In this document: positions 26,352 to 35,778 of the stretch, piece after piece
Numbering within the stretch: the first letter of the stretch is position 1
Layout of the letters: every line of letters begins with the position of its first letter
Source of the DNA: Parapedobacter deserti
GTDB taxonomy: Bacteria; Bacteroidota; Bacteroidia; Sphingobacteriales; Sphingobacteriaceae
DNA: 64,000 nucleotides
Assembly: GCF_042646065.1 (NCBI RefSeq)
Contig: NZ_JBHRTA010000008.1
Span: forward strand, 62,001-126,000
Direction of reading: 5' to 3'
Position numbers and translations under genes: made by a program
The notes under the pieces: model-generated
Databases searched by the model: none
The model's input: only the letters and a program-made list of their open reading frames with translations
Told to the model about the DNA's origin: nothing

Positions 26352-27731
26352 CTGAGCAACCGTAGTCCCGCCGCTATCCTGTAACCATATTTTCAGGTCA
26401 TCGCAGCCGTGATAATCCGCGTTGATACTGATGAAAGTGACTTTCCGGCGGCGTTCAAACCACTCGCTCAACTTGCGGTTTATTTTGTCTTCTAATGCCG
26501 CTTCCTTGATCTTTGCAAAATCCTGTTCGAGGTTGGCCTGATGAGGTGGCGTACGCGACTTGAGGTAGGTAAACTGGTACCCGACTTTTCCCATTGCATC
26601 TGTAAATCGCGCCGGCCGTGAATATTGGCCGGGCTGCAGTGTGTCTATGGCCGTGAAAACGGAGGCATCAAGTTTGTCTACCGGAATCAGCGTGGTGCGG
26701 CTCTGTTGGTTCTCCATGTTGAGCAGCATACCGCCGTTATACTTCGTCTCCTTATTGTCCGAATAGAGGGTCGCTGCCGTATAAAAGTCGAGCTTTTTGG
26801 ATACTACTCGATCGTAAATGCTATCAATGTGCGCCTTTGCACGATTCAGGCTCGCTTCCGTAGGCTTGGTCTGGATCAGGACATGTCGTACGCGCACTTC
26901 CTCGCCCCGGCGTTCAAGCACTTCCAGAAAGTGGAATCCGTGCTCGGATTCAAACACGGGAGAGAGTTCTCCCGGTTTAAGGCGGAACGCCACGGCAGAA
27001 AATTCTTTCACATAGCGGTCTCGCGTGCTGAACCCGAGATCTCCGCCGTAAGGGGCTGATCCGCCATCCTGAGAATATAGACGCGCTATCGTCGCAAAGT
27101 CGGCACCTTCCGCAACCTGCCGGCGTAGACTTTCCGCGCGGTCACGAAATTGCTGCTTTTCCTCCCGCGTAAGCTGGGGGTACACGACCAGCTCCCCCAC
27201 TTCCACCTCGGTGTTGAAATAAGGCAGGCTGTCTTTATTTAGCGATTCGTAATACCGCCTCACTTCCAGAGGGGTCACATCGATACCCGATACGATATTT
27301 TGCTGCATTTTGTTGGCCTTCAGCTGCTCATAAACACTCGGACGCATTTCTTCTTTGTACTGGAGCAACGACCGGTTGAGGAAACGTTCAAGCCGCTCCT
27401 GGCCTCCGGCCTGGCCAGACATATACCGTAGGCGCGCATTGATGTTGTCATCAACTTCGCTTTCGCTCACTTCTATGGAGTCTATGGCAGCCTGTTGGGC
27501 AAGTAGCTTCTGTGTGAGCTGTTGCTGAAGGATGTAGCACTTGAAGTCCTCGCTGGCCTTGTTGCCCTGCGCAAGGTATTGGGCATACTCCATTTCTATT
27601 TCCGATTGCAGGATGATATTGGATCCTACCACCGCCGCCACGCGATCAATCACCTGCGGTTGTTGGGATACTGCCCAGTGGGAAAGGCTCATTGTTGCCA
27701 AAAAAAGGAAAATGCAGCTACGTTTACTCAT
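26346..27731 (-). CDS. surA: SurA-like periplasmic chaperone/peptidyl-prolyl isomerase
   Basis: The 461-residue protein starts with a signal peptide, followed by the SurA N-domain (DRVAAVVGSNIILQSEIEME). A parvulin domain lies at residues about 175-270 (GADFATIARLYSQDGGSAPY, GGDLGFSTRDRYVKEFSAV, GELSPVFESEHGFHFLEVLE), and a second parvulin-like region follows (RVRHVLIQTKP, YNGGMLL). SurA helps fold outer-membrane proteins. The gene begins directly after the stop of the upstream gene, so the two are coupled. An exact match to E. coli SurA is not claimed. Confidence 0.88.
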   Translation of the reverse strand: MSKRSCIFLFLATMSLSHWAVSQQPQVIDRVAAVVGSNIILQSEIEMEYAQYLAQGNKASEDFKCYILQQQLTQKLLAQQAAIDSIEVSESEVDDNINARLRYMSGQAGGQERLERFLNRSLLQYKEEMRPSVYEQLKANKMQQNIVSGIDVTPLEVRRYYESLNKDSLPYFNTEVEVGELVVYPQLTREEKQQFRDRAESLRRQVAEGADFATIARLYSQDGGSAPYGGDLGFSTRDRYVKEFSAVAFRLKPGELSPVFESEHGFHFLEVLERRGEEVRVRHVLIQTKPTEASLNRAKAHIDSIYDRVVSKKLDFYTAATLYSDNKETKYNGGMLLNMENQQSRTTLIPVDKLDASVFTAIDTLQPGQYSRPARFTDAMGKVGYQFTYLKSRTPPHQANLEQDFAKIKEAALEDKINRKLSEWFERRRKVTFISINADYHGCDDLKIWLQDSGGTTVAQR

Positions 27732-28577
27732 TTAGTTAAATATTTCGATGTTGTTTTTTCTTCGTGCGTCATCGACGATGCTTCGCTGCATCTGGTCGAT
27801 CAATTCGATTTTTCGCTTGTTCAAAATCAGGTTGCGGATATTGCTTTGCGCCAAGGACAAAGGCGAGCGGGTATCTCTGAATTTTGAATCGTGCAAAATT
27901 ATCAGATATAATTCATTATTTTCAATTATTTCAAAAATTCGCCCGATTTGGCCGTAATTGTCTTCACCAACGCGAGAAAGCGGTACTTTCTTGATCAGGT
28001 CATCTGCATAGTACCACGCCGTATCCCGCAGCGCGTATTGCAGCGCATACATTGAACAGTACTTTTCAAGCAAATCCTGTTCTTTGAAATCCGTTGAAAG
28101 AAACCACCGTTTTACCCGATCCAGTTCAGGTGCGTCTTTTTTCAACCGAATGTATGAAAGCTTAAGGATCGGCTGCTTAAGCATAAATAGTTCCTTGCGC
28201 GACTCGTAGTAAGTCCTAACTTCGTCATCCGAAACCACCGTATCCAGTTTTTGGTTGACCAACGCCTGCTCATATTCATAGATGATCAGACCATTTTTGT
28301 ATTCTTCTACCCGCCTTTCAAGGTGTTCTGGATTGGTATTCATGTTGCGCCGGGCATAGTGCAGCAACGCTTGTTGACGCGACCACTGTTCGATGTAGGC
28401 CCGTACTAGCTGAACGCTGTCATCTCCTGTCACTCCGTTGGGTACCACACCTTGTAAGTCTTCTGGATAGAGGTACTGATCAAAAGACCGTGCCACTGGT
28501 TTCGGTTTTCCTCGATCACATGAGATGAATAACGATGTAAAGGCGATGGCGATTACCAATATGAATACCTTAATCAT
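27732..28577 (-). CDS. SurA_N-like lipoprotein, probable periplasmic folding factor
   Basis: The 281-residue protein starts with a lipoprotein signal (FILVIAIAFTSLFISC). The region after it is helical and resembles the SurA/PrsA N-domain (YIEQWSRQQALLHYARRNMN; YEYEQALVNQKLDTVVSDDE). The parvulin part is degenerate or missing, so it may be a chaperone without isomerase activity. I start at ATG 28577; the frame is open to 28643. The stop abuts the start of the surA-like gene with no gap. Confidence 0.75.
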   Translation of the reverse strand: MIKVFILVIAIAFTSLFISCDRGKPKPVARSFDQYLYPEDLQGVVPNGVTGDDSVQLVRAYIEQWSRQQALLHYARRNMNTNPEHLERRVEEYKNGLIIYEYEQALVNQKLDTVVSDDEVRTYYESRKELFMLKQPILKLSYIRLKKDAPELDRVKRWFLSTDFKEQDLLEKYCSMYALQYALRDTAWYYADDLIKKVPLSRVGEDNYGQIGRIFEIIENNELYLIILHDSKFRDTRSPLSLAQSNIRNLILNKRKIELIDQMQRSIVDDARRKNNIEIFN

Positions 28578-28787
28578 TAGTTTCTTTATGCAGCTCGATG
28601 CCAACCTCCTGTTTAAGAAGCTAAAGTACACATTTATTAACAACGTGGGCGCGATTTAACCATTTTTAACACAAATCTTCACCGCAAAACATCGGTTTTT
28701 TAGTCATTAATGCTATTTTTGCTTGTCTGGCTACCAAGTGCAGTGCCAAGGTTGCTGACATTGGAATAATCAAATATCGCAATAACT

Positions 28788-29960
28788 ATGGTCAATAAAA
28801 GTATTAATCGTAAACTCCGGATGGGAATGATAGGCGGCGGGAAAGGCGCGTTTATCGGCGAGGTACACCGCATTGCGGCCAATATGGACGGGCTGATCGA
28901 ATTGGTGTGCGGCGCTTTTAGCTCGGATCCCGGCAGGTCCAAGGCAAGCGGCGAAGCGCTTTTTCTTCCAACTAACCGGATTTACGCAAACTATCAGGAA
29001 ATGATAGCCGAGGAGCGCAAACTCCCGGAAGGTGAGCGGATGGATTTTGTCAGCATCGTCACGCCAAACCACCTTCATTTCGGACCTGCCATGTTGGCCT
29101 TGGAAAACGGATTCCATGTGGTATTGGATAAACCGATGACTTTTGACCTGGATGAAGCAAAGCAACTCAATAAAAAGGTGGAAGAAACCGGCCTGCTGTT
29201 TTTGCTGACCCATACGTATGCGGGATACCCGATGGTACGGCAGGCAAGGAAACTTGTGCGGGACGGCGCCTTTGGAAAGATCCGGAAAATCTATGTAGAA
29301 TATCCTCAAGGTTGGCTAAGCAGACCTTCTGAAGGAGAGGGAAATAAACAGGCATCGTGGCGCACGGATCCGGCGAAATCGGGCAAGAGCGGCTGTATGG
29401 GAGATATCGGTACGCACGCCCTCCATCTCGCGGAGTTTATCTCCGGGTTGCGAACAACCCGCCTTTGCGCATCGCTGTACACCTATGTCGAGGGCAGGAG
29501 GCTGGAAGACGATGGTAATGTGCTTCTACAGTTTGACAACGGCGCCAGCGGAGTCCTGATCGCCTCGCAGGTGGCGGCGGGAGAAGAAAACGCATTGAAA
29601 ATTCGGATATACGGCGAAAATGGCGGATTGGAATGGAGCCAGCAAGAGCCGAACAGCTTATTGGTAAAATGGCTCGACCAGCCACTGCAGGTTTACCGCG
29701 CGGCGGCTGGAGGCATGTCTCCTGATGTTGCGGCGTTTTGCCGAACACCGGGCGGACATCCGGAAGGCTATCTGGAAGCATTTGCTAACTTATACAAAAG
29801 CTTTTCCTGGGCACTGGGAGCAAGATTGGCCGGAACGCATTGGCAGCCGGGCGAATACGACTTCCCGTCCGTATCGGATGGCGTGCGGGGAATGGCTTTT
29901 CTCGACTGTGTCATCCGCAGCAACGAAAGTGATGAAAAGTGGACCGAATTTACGGTTTAA
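28788..29960 (+). CDS. Gfo/Idh/MocA-family NAD(P)-dependent oxidoreductase
   Basis: The 390-residue protein has the nucleotide-binding start LRMGMIGGGKGAFIGEVHRI. The family motif FVSIVTPNHLHFGPAMLALE is followed by HVVLDKPMTFDLDEAKQL with the EKP-type Lys (here DKP). The catalytic-domain block SGCMGDIGTHALHLAEFISG carries the conserved Asp and His. Such enzymes oxidise sugars, inositols or related polyols. The sugar isomerase/epimerase gene 49 bases downstream makes a joint sugar or inositol pathway likely; the substrate is unknown. Confidence 0.92.
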   Translation: MVNKSINRKLRMGMIGGGKGAFIGEVHRIAANMDGLIELVCGAFSSDPGRSKASGEALFLPTNRIYANYQEMIAEERKLPEGERMDFVSIVTPNHLHFGPAMLALENGFHVVLDKPMTFDLDEAKQLNKKVEETGLLFLLTHTYAGYPMVRQARKLVRDGAFGKIRKIYVEYPQGWLSRPSEGEGNKQASWRTDPAKSGKSGCMGDIGTHALHLAEFISGLRTTRLCASLYTYVEGRRLEDDGNVLLQFDNGASGVLIASQVAAGEENALKIRIYGENGGLEWSQQEPNSLLVKWLDQPLQVYRAAAGGMSPDVAAFCRTPGGHPEGYLEAFANLYKSFSWALGARLAGTHWQPGEYDFPSVSDGVRGMAFLDCVIRSNESDEKWTEFTV

Positions 29961-30009
29961 TCATTGTTGTCAACAGAACAGATTGTAAACGCTTTATTGA
30001 TAAATTACC

Positions 30010-31062
30010 ATGCAAACAATTAAAGGTCCCGGTATATTTCTGGCTCAATTCCTGGGTGATCAACCGCCCTTCAACACACTCAAATCTATCTGCCGATGGG
30101 CAAAGGAACTGGGGTTTAGGGGGGTACAGATCCCGACATGGGCAACCAATTATTTTGACCTGCAGAAGGCAGCCGAAAGCAAGACTTACGCCGATGAAAT
30201 AAAGGGAACGGTGAATGAAATTGGCTTGGAAATCACCGAACTTTCTACACACCTGCAAGGCCAATTGGTGGCGGTGCATCCCGCTTACGATCAATTGTTC
30301 AACGGCTTTGCTCCTGCACAATACCATAACAATCCCAAGGCTCGTACCGAATGGGCCGTACAGCAATTGAAATATGCGGCTCAGGCTTCCCGCAACCTCG
30401 GGTTGGACGCGCATGCCACCTTCAGCGGGGCCTTACTCTGGCATACCGTTTATCCTTGGCCCCAACGCCCACAGGGATTGGTCGATACCGGCTTCGCCGA
30501 ACTGGCCAACCGCTGGCGGCCGATACTGGAGGTGTTTGATGAATATGGCGTAGACCTATGCTATGAAATCCATCCCGGCGAGGACCTGCATGACGGGGTA
30601 ACGTACGAGCGCTTTTTGGACAAGGTAGACAACCACCCCAGGGCTTGTTTGTTGTATGATCCGTCTCATTTTGTCCTGCAATGCTTGGATTATTTGGCTT
30701 ACATTGACCATTATCACGAGCGCATCAAGATGTTCCATGTTAAGGACGCTGAGTTTAATCCTTCCGGTAAACAGGGCGTCTATGGCGGTTATTCGGGATG
30801 GGTAGAACGGGCAGGCCGGTTCCGTTCATTGGGCGACGGACAGGTTGATTTCAAGGCTGTGTTTAGCAAACTGACAGCCTACGACTTCAAAGGTTGGGCA
30901 GTGATGGAATGGGAATGCGCCCTCAAACACCCGGAAGATGGTGCCCGGGAAGGTGCGGTGTTTATCAATGACCACATCATCCGCGTCACTGAAAAGACCT
31001 TTGATGACTTTGCCGGCGGAAAGGCCGACGAAGACAGTAACCGCCGTTTGTTAGGATTATAA
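30010..31062 (+). CDS. Sugar phosphate isomerase/epimerase (xylose-isomerase-like TIM barrel)
   Basis: The 350-residue protein is an AP-endonuclease-2/IolE-type barrel. Metal-ligand segments are VDLCYEIHPGEDLHDG, LLYDPSHFVLQCLDYLAYI, MFHVKDAEFNPSG and WAVMEWECALKHPEDGAREG. It should isomerise, epimerise or dehydrate a sugar or inositol derivative. It probably works with the upstream Gfo/Idh/MocA enzyme. Confidence 0.92.
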   Translation: MQTIKGPGIFLAQFLGDQPPFNTLKSICRWAKELGFRGVQIPTWATNYFDLQKAAESKTYADEIKGTVNEIGLEITELSTHLQGQLVAVHPAYDQLFNGFAPAQYHNNPKARTEWAVQQLKYAAQASRNLGLDAHATFSGALLWHTVYPWPQRPQGLVDTGFAELANRWRPILEVFDEYGVDLCYEIHPGEDLHDGVTYERFLDKVDNHPRACLLYDPSHFVLQCLDYLAYIDHYHERIKMFHVKDAEFNPSGKQGVYGGYSGWVERAGRFRSLGDGQVDFKAVFSKLTAYDFKGWAVMEWECALKHPEDGAREGAVFINDHIIRVTEKTFDDFAGGKADEDSNRRLLGL

Positions 31063-31143
31063 GCGGTCGTTTATGTTGCAATGGTTGAGGTGTAAAGATA
31101 TTCCGAAACCTTCTTATGTTGGTGTTGTTATAGCTACAGGTCT

Positions 31144-32280
31144 ATGTTAATTATAATGAAGGTGCCCGTTATGTTTCTTCTTTTTTCCATTCCAACCATG
31201 CTTTTTGCGCAAAATAATCGAGTCAATTTGTTAATAGGCACGTACACCCACACCGGAAAAAGCAAAGGAATTTATGTCTATGATTATGACCTGCTTACCG
31301 GTGATGCTACCCTCAAAAGCAGTGTGGAGTCAGATAATCCTTCATTCATAACGGTTAGTAGCGATACACGGTATGTGTACGCGGCAAACGAAAACGGTGA
31401 AGGCAAGGGTGCGGTCAGTGCATATGCATTAGACGCCGCTTCGGGGAAACTGACATTCCTGAACCGGCAACTTACACAGGGCGATAGTCCCTGCCACGTA
31501 GTGACAGACCGCGAGGGCACGCACGTCGTCGTTTCCAATTATTCCGGCGGCAGTATCAGCGTGTTTCCCATCCAACCAGATGGCAGCCTTGGCGCGATGA
31601 AGCAGTTGATCCAGCACGAAGGTAGCGGCCCAAACCGGGACCGGCAGCAAAAGCCACATGTGCATTCCGCTTTTTTCAGCCCCGACCAGAAGCGTATTTA
31701 TGTGCAGGACCTGGGTACAGACAAAATCAACATCTACGAATACCATCCCGAAAGTCAGGATACTCCCTTGGTACCGGCATTGCATCCGTATGCGAAAAGT
31801 GCCGCCGGTGGGGGGCCACGGCACATCGCACAGTCTTCCGACGGGCGGTATGTCTACCTGGTACAGGAAATGACAGCCCAAGTGTTGGTGTATCGGCAAG
31901 ATAACGGCAAACTGGAACCCATACAGGAGGTTGGCATAAATGAGGACGGGTTTTCCGGCAGCAACGGGGCAGCAGATATCAACCTGTCGCCAGATGGCAG
32001 ATTTTTGTATGCGTCAAACCGCGGCGATGCGAATACGCTGGCTATTTATCAGGTAAGCCCGGCGGATGGTAAACTAGCTAAAGTGGGGAACCAATCCGTC
32101 TTGGGCCGCGGTCCCCGCAACTTTTCCATTTCGCCGGATGGAAAGTTCCTGCTGGTAGCCAACCAAAACACCGACGAAGTGGTGGTATTCGCGCGGGATT
32201 CGAAGACGGGCTTGTTAAATGACACAGGTAATCGCATCGCGGTCGGAGCACCCGTATGTTTGGTTTTTGCGAGCTTGTAA
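31144..32280 (+). CDS. Lactonase-family beta-propeller protein (6-phosphogluconolactonase-like), exported
   Basis: The 378-residue protein has a signal peptide (VPVMFLLFSIPTMLFAQ). Seven-bladed propeller blocks follow: NLLIGTYTHTGKSKGIYVYD, PCHVVTDREGTHVVVSNYSG, KPHVHSAFFSPDQKRIYVQD, GGGPRHIAQSSDGRYVYLV, LSPDGRFLYASNRGDANTLA and GRGPRNFSISPDGKFLLVA. The fold is that of YbhE-type lactonases, but export to the periplasm argues against a role in the cytoplasmic pentose phosphate path. Confidence 0.88.
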   Translation: MLIIMKVPVMFLLFSIPTMLFAQNNRVNLLIGTYTHTGKSKGIYVYDYDLLTGDATLKSSVESDNPSFITVSSDTRYVYAANENGEGKGAVSAYALDAASGKLTFLNRQLTQGDSPCHVVTDREGTHVVVSNYSGGSISVFPIQPDGSLGAMKQLIQHEGSGPNRDRQQKPHVHSAFFSPDQKRIYVQDLGTDKINIYEYHPESQDTPLVPALHPYAKSAAGGGPRHIAQSSDGRYVYLVQEMTAQVLVYRQDNGKLEPIQEVGINEDGFSGSNGAADINLSPDGRFLYASNRGDANTLAIYQVSPADGKLAKVGNQSVLGRGPRNFSISPDGKFLLVANQNTDEVVVFARDSKTGLLNDTGNRIAVGAPVCLVFASL

Positions 32281-32300
32281 GCTTGTAACGCAACGCACGT

Positions 32301-32705
32301 TTACTCGTGCCCTTGCTCCCCTGTCCGCTCGTGCCCTTCTTCCTTTTTTTCATCGCCACTATTAAGCTCTCGGGTCTCCTTGTTGTACATACCCGCAAGA
32401 TCGTCTCGTACGGTTCCTTTCCATTGCTCGGTGCCGATGAAATATGCCGTTCGCCCGATCAGGTGGGCCGCTACCGGACCGGTAAGTGTCATAAAGAAAA
32501 TAATTGCCAACGCCTTGGTTGTGACCGAAACTTCCGGAAAATAGATTGCCGCAGCCAATAACAGGAGCCCCCCGCCCAAGGTAGCCGCTTTCACGGAAAC
32601 GGATAACCTCAGGTAAAAATCTGGCATACGCAATATCCCTATAGCGGCTGCAAGAATAGCCAAAGCACCGATAGTGCACAGCACGCAAATGATAACAGTG
32701 GTCAT
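32301..32705 (-). CDS. mrpG: Mrp antiporter subunit G
   Basis: The 134-residue membrane subunit has three hydrophobic helices and the MrpG block GILRMPDFYLRLSVSVKAAT and TLTGPVAAHLIGRTAYFIG. It is the last gene of the Mrp operon and overlaps mrpF by 4 bases. The last 30 residues are a charged Glu/Lys-rich tail not seen in most family members. Confidence 0.92.
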   Translation of the reverse strand: MTTVIICVLCTIGALAILAAAIGILRMPDFYLRLSVSVKAATLGGGLLLLAAAIYFPEVSVTTKALAIIFFMTLTGPVAAHLIGRTAYFIGTEQWKGTVRDDLAGMYNKETRELNSGDEKKEEGHERTGEQGHE

Positions 32706-32974
32706 TTTCTCCCCCTTTTTTCCAAGTAATACGAAAATGCGATGGTTCCCAAAAAGGCAATCAGCGCCAAAATCATCGCTATATCAATGAATGTTGTTTT
32801 TTCAGTGCTGATGCTGTAAACTGCGATTACGCTGACCCCGATCGAAATCAGCAGATCAAGAGCGATCACGCGATCCACAATACTGGGCCCCTTAACTAAC
32901 CTGATAAATACCAACAGCAAAGACAAACCCAGGATGGGTATAATTACATAATCGATATAAGTGCTTAACATCAT
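32702..32974 (-). CDS. mrpF: Mrp antiporter subunit F
   Basis: The 90-residue protein has three membrane helices and the MrpF pattern LVKGPSIVDRVIALDLLISI, then DIAMILALIAFLGTIAFSYYL. It is required for the heptameric Na+/H+ antiporter. Either of two adjacent ATG codons may start it. It lies 21 bases after mrpE. Confidence 0.93.
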   Translation of the reverse strand: MMLSTYIDYVIIPILGLSLLLVFIRLVKGPSIVDRVIALDLLISIGVSVIAVYSISTEKTTFIDIAMILALIAFLGTIAFSYYLEKRGRK

Positions 32975-32995
32975 TGTATTAACATCATCTTAACA

Positions 32996-33472
32996 TCACC
33001 GCAGTATTTCCAACAACCTTCGCTCAAAACCATCTTTGATTTGCTGAATAAATTGCTCTTTGTCTTTTAAGTACATCACATGGATATACAATACCTTTTG
33101 GTCTTCGCTGACATCAATAATCAGCGTACCCGGCGTGAGGGATATGACCGTAGAAAGCAGGTTGATTTCTATTTCACTCCTCGCATTCATCGGGTACTTG
33201 ACTATCCCCGGTCTCATGTAGAAATTCGGAGTGACGATATCGTAAGCAACCTGTATGTTGGCCCTGATCAGTTGATACAGGAAATAAAGAAAAAAGCCGA
33301 TGATCTTTGGAACACGGTTGAAATAACGATGGTCTTGCTCATTACGATTCATTACCCACATCAGAAAAAAGCCTGTGGCATAACCAAAAAGGAAGTTGGA
33401 AAAGTACAACGTGCCGGTCAACGCCACCCAAGTAAAAGCAAGCAGTAGGTTCATCAAAAATTGTTTAACCAT
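32996..33472 (-). CDS. mrpE: Mrp antiporter subunit E
   Basis: The 158-residue membrane subunit has an N-terminal pair of helices and the MrpE blocks FFLYFLYQLIRANIQVAYDI and INLLSTVISLTPGTLIIDVS. The frame extends to a TTG at 33496 that overlaps mrpD, but ATG 33472 gives the usual family length. If the ATG is used, the gap to mrpD is 20 bases. Confidence 0.92.
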   Translation of the reverse strand: MVKQFLMNLLLAFTWVALTGTLYFSNFLFGYATGFFLMWVMNRNEQDHRYFNRVPKIIGFFLYFLYQLIRANIQVAYDIVTPNFYMRPGIVKYPMNARSEIEINLLSTVISLTPGTLIIDVSEDQKVLYIHVMYLKDKEQFIQQIKDGFERRLLEILR

Positions 33473-33492
33473 GACATCAGTTGTTTTTGTTA

Positions 33493-35007
33493 TCAATTAG
33501 TTCCCAAAACAGCCTCGATATAGGGTGTCGTATCTTTCATTTCACGGGCAATGTGCTTGACCACCAATCCGATGTTTTCGGCACCTAAACCGATATACAA
33601 CGTAATAACAGCTAAGAAGATAATAGGTGTCACTAAAAGGGATTTCCTGAATTTGCTCAACGGTTTGAAATCGTCTGTCAGCACAGGGTCATCACCCATG
33701 TCCGGCTGGTTTTTCCAAAAAACCGACGCCCACAATTTAGCAATGACATACAATGTGGCGAAGCTGCCGATAATGATGGCTGCAACCAGCACATAGTGGC
33801 CGTCCATGAAACCCGCTTCGAATAGGTAGATTTTAGGCCAGAATCCCGACAATGGTGGAATGCCCACCAAGGAAAAGAGAACAATGGCCATCAACAGCGA
33901 CAGCAATGGATACGCTGCGTATAATCCCCCAAGCTTATCCATATTCATCGTGCCCCGCATTTTCCGAATTAGTCCGGCGATAAGAAATACATTTGTTTTC
34001 ACCACCATATCGTGAAACAGGTAGAAAAGCGCACCTGTAAGCGCGACTTCCGAATACATGCCCAGCCCACCGATCATGAAGCCAATATGACACACGATCA
34101 GGTAGGACAATAAACGCCGGATGTTGTTTTTTATGACTGCGCCGAACGTTCCGGTCAGAACGGTGAATACGGCGAGTATAATCAATAACGTGGAGATGAA
34201 GTCGTCAGGAATGAAAATCAATGTAAATACACGGAACAGCGCATATATACCCACCTTGGTAAGCAGCCCACCGAAAACAGCGGCAACCGCAGATGGGGGA
34301 GTGTGGTATGAAGAGGGGAGCCAGAAGTACAAAGGGAATACCGCTGATTTGATACCGAATCCGATAACAAAGAATATGGCCGTGATGTCGACCAGCTTCT
34401 GGTTTTCCAACGCGCCGATTTTCAGCGACAGATCCGCCATGTTTAAGGTCCCGGTAATGCCGTAAAGAATGCCTATACCGGTAAGAAAAAAGGCGGATGC
34501 TAAGATGTTCATCGCCATATATTTCACGGACCCTTCAATCTGTGCTTTCCTTCCCCCCAGCGTCATGAGCACAAAAGAGGCAATGATAATCACCTCGAAC
34601 CATACGTAAAGGTTAAAAATGTCTCCTGAAAGGAAGGCTCCATTGAGGCCCATCAACAGGAAGTGGAAGATCGGAAAATAACCATATAATATCCGGCTGC
34701 GTGCCACACCCGTAACCGAATAAATAGATACCGCCAGTCCGGAAAACGACGCCAACAGCACCATGCTACTGCTAAAGACATCGGCCACGAATGAGATGCC
34801 GAAGGGCGCCTCCCAGTTCGCGGCCTGCATCGTGAGGATGCCACCGTTCCACACCTCAGCAAACAGGGCGATGGCCATAACCATGGCAATGACGCTGCCC
34901 ACTACACTGATGATCCGCTGGGCGGTGGCCTTGCCCCAAAAGAAGAGCGACAGGATCGCTATGAATAAGTGCGTGATTACGGGAAAAATGATGGTATTGT
35001 CAGTCAT
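33493..35007 (-). CDS. mrpD: Mrp antiporter subunit D (NuoN/L-like)
   Basis: The 504-residue polytopic subunit is related to the proton-pumping subunits of complex I. Blocks visible are GVARSRILYGYFPIFHFLLM, GDIFNLYVWFEVIIIASFVL, KSAVFPLYFWLPSSYHTPPS, NNIRRLLSYLIVCHIGFMIG and LVGIPPLSGFWPKIYLFEAG. These include the Lys and Glu positions of the ion path. It overlaps mrpC by 4 bases, indicating translational coupling. Confidence 0.95.
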   Translation of the reverse strand: MTDNTIIFPVITHLFIAILSLFFWGKATAQRIISVVGSVIAMVMAIALFAEVWNGGILTMQAANWEAPFGISFVADVFSSSMVLLASFSGLAVSIYSVTGVARSRILYGYFPIFHFLLMGLNGAFLSGDIFNLYVWFEVIIIASFVLMTLGGRKAQIEGSVKYMAMNILASAFFLTGIGILYGITGTLNMADLSLKIGALENQKLVDITAIFFVIGFGIKSAVFPLYFWLPSSYHTPPSAVAAVFGGLLTKVGIYALFRVFTLIFIPDDFISTLLIILAVFTVLTGTFGAVIKNNIRRLLSYLIVCHIGFMIGGLGMYSEVALTGALFYLFHDMVVKTNVFLIAGLIRKMRGTMNMDKLGGLYAAYPLLSLLMAIVLFSLVGIPPLSGFWPKIYLFEAGFMDGHYVLVAAIIIGSFATLYVIAKLWASVFWKNQPDMGDDPVLTDDFKPLSKFRKSLLVTPIIFLAVITLYIGLGAENIGLVVKHIAREMKDTTPYIEAVLGTN

Positions 35008-35360
35008 ATGTCTTCCTCTTCCGGAGTGTTCAGATCATCAAGGTCATCTGAATTAATCAATACATAAACACGTTTTAATAACACAATGGCAAACGCCTGC
35101 AATCCGAACGTAATGACAATGGCCGTAAGGATCAATGCCTGCGGAATCGGATCGGCATAGATGTCTGTGAAGATCGGAGAAATATCATCAATGACCGGAG
35201 GCTTTCCCTTGGTGATCCTGCCTAACAAAAAAATAAGTAGGTTTGCGCCGTTGCCCAGCAAGATCAGCCCAATCAGCAACTTCACCATGCTTCTCCGGAG
35301 TAGCATAAATATTCCTGAAGCATATAATACACCAATCAAAATCACAATCAATAACTCCAT
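35004..35360 (-). CDS. mrpC: Mrp antiporter subunit C (NuoK-like)
   Basis: The 118-residue protein with three helices has MVKLLIGLILLGNGANLLIF, then DPIPQALILTAIVITFGLQA, both diagnostic of the MrpC/NuoK family. The C-terminus is acidic. Its stop overlaps the mrpD start, and it starts 2 bases after mrpB ends. Confidence 0.95.
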   Translation of the reverse strand: MELLIVILIGVLYASGIFMLLRRSMVKLLIGLILLGNGANLLIFLLGRITKGKPPVIDDISPIFTDIYADPIPQALILTAIVITFGLQAFAIVLLKRVYVLINSDDLDDLNTPEEEDI

Positions 35361-35362
35361 GG

Positions 35363-35776
35363 CTACTCACTATATTGGGAAATGGTAAACAGGATGGTCA
35401 GAACGACACCCACTACTACGAAATAGACTCCTATATCGAAAAACAGTGCAGAACCAATCATTCCGATTACGGGAAACGGCTCTTTAAACCAGAGTCCCGT
35501 CATGATCGGCTGGTCAGTAAACACGGGAGCAAACATGCTGAGTGAAGCCAGTCCAAGTCCAACCGGAATCAATGTACCCGGATGTACCCGAAGTAATTTC
35601 AATGTATCATCCGTACTATGCGTAAAGGCATGAAGCACAAACGCGATGGATGCAATCAACCCACCGACAAAGCCACCTCCTGGATGGTAGTGACCTCTCA
35701 ACAGAATAAAAATCGAAAACAAAAGCAGGATAGGCAAGAGGTAACTTGATGCCGTCTTTAAGATCGTACTTTTCAT
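35363..35776 (-). CDS. mrpB: Mrp antiporter subunit B
   Basis: The 137-residue protein with four helices contains LLRGHYHPGGGFVGGLIASI and GSALFFDIGVYFVVVGVVLT, the MrpB/MbhF-type signatures. The gene could start at a GTG (35782) that overlaps the mrpA stop, or at ATG 35776, which I prefer. Confidence 0.94.
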   Translation of the reverse strand: MKSTILKTASSYLLPILLLFSIFILLRGHYHPGGGFVGGLIASIAFVLHAFTHSTDDTLKLLRVHPGTLIPVGLGLASLSMFAPVFTDQPIMTGLWFKEPFPVIGMIGSALFFDIGVYFVVVGVVLTILFTISQYSE

Positions 35777-35778
35777 AA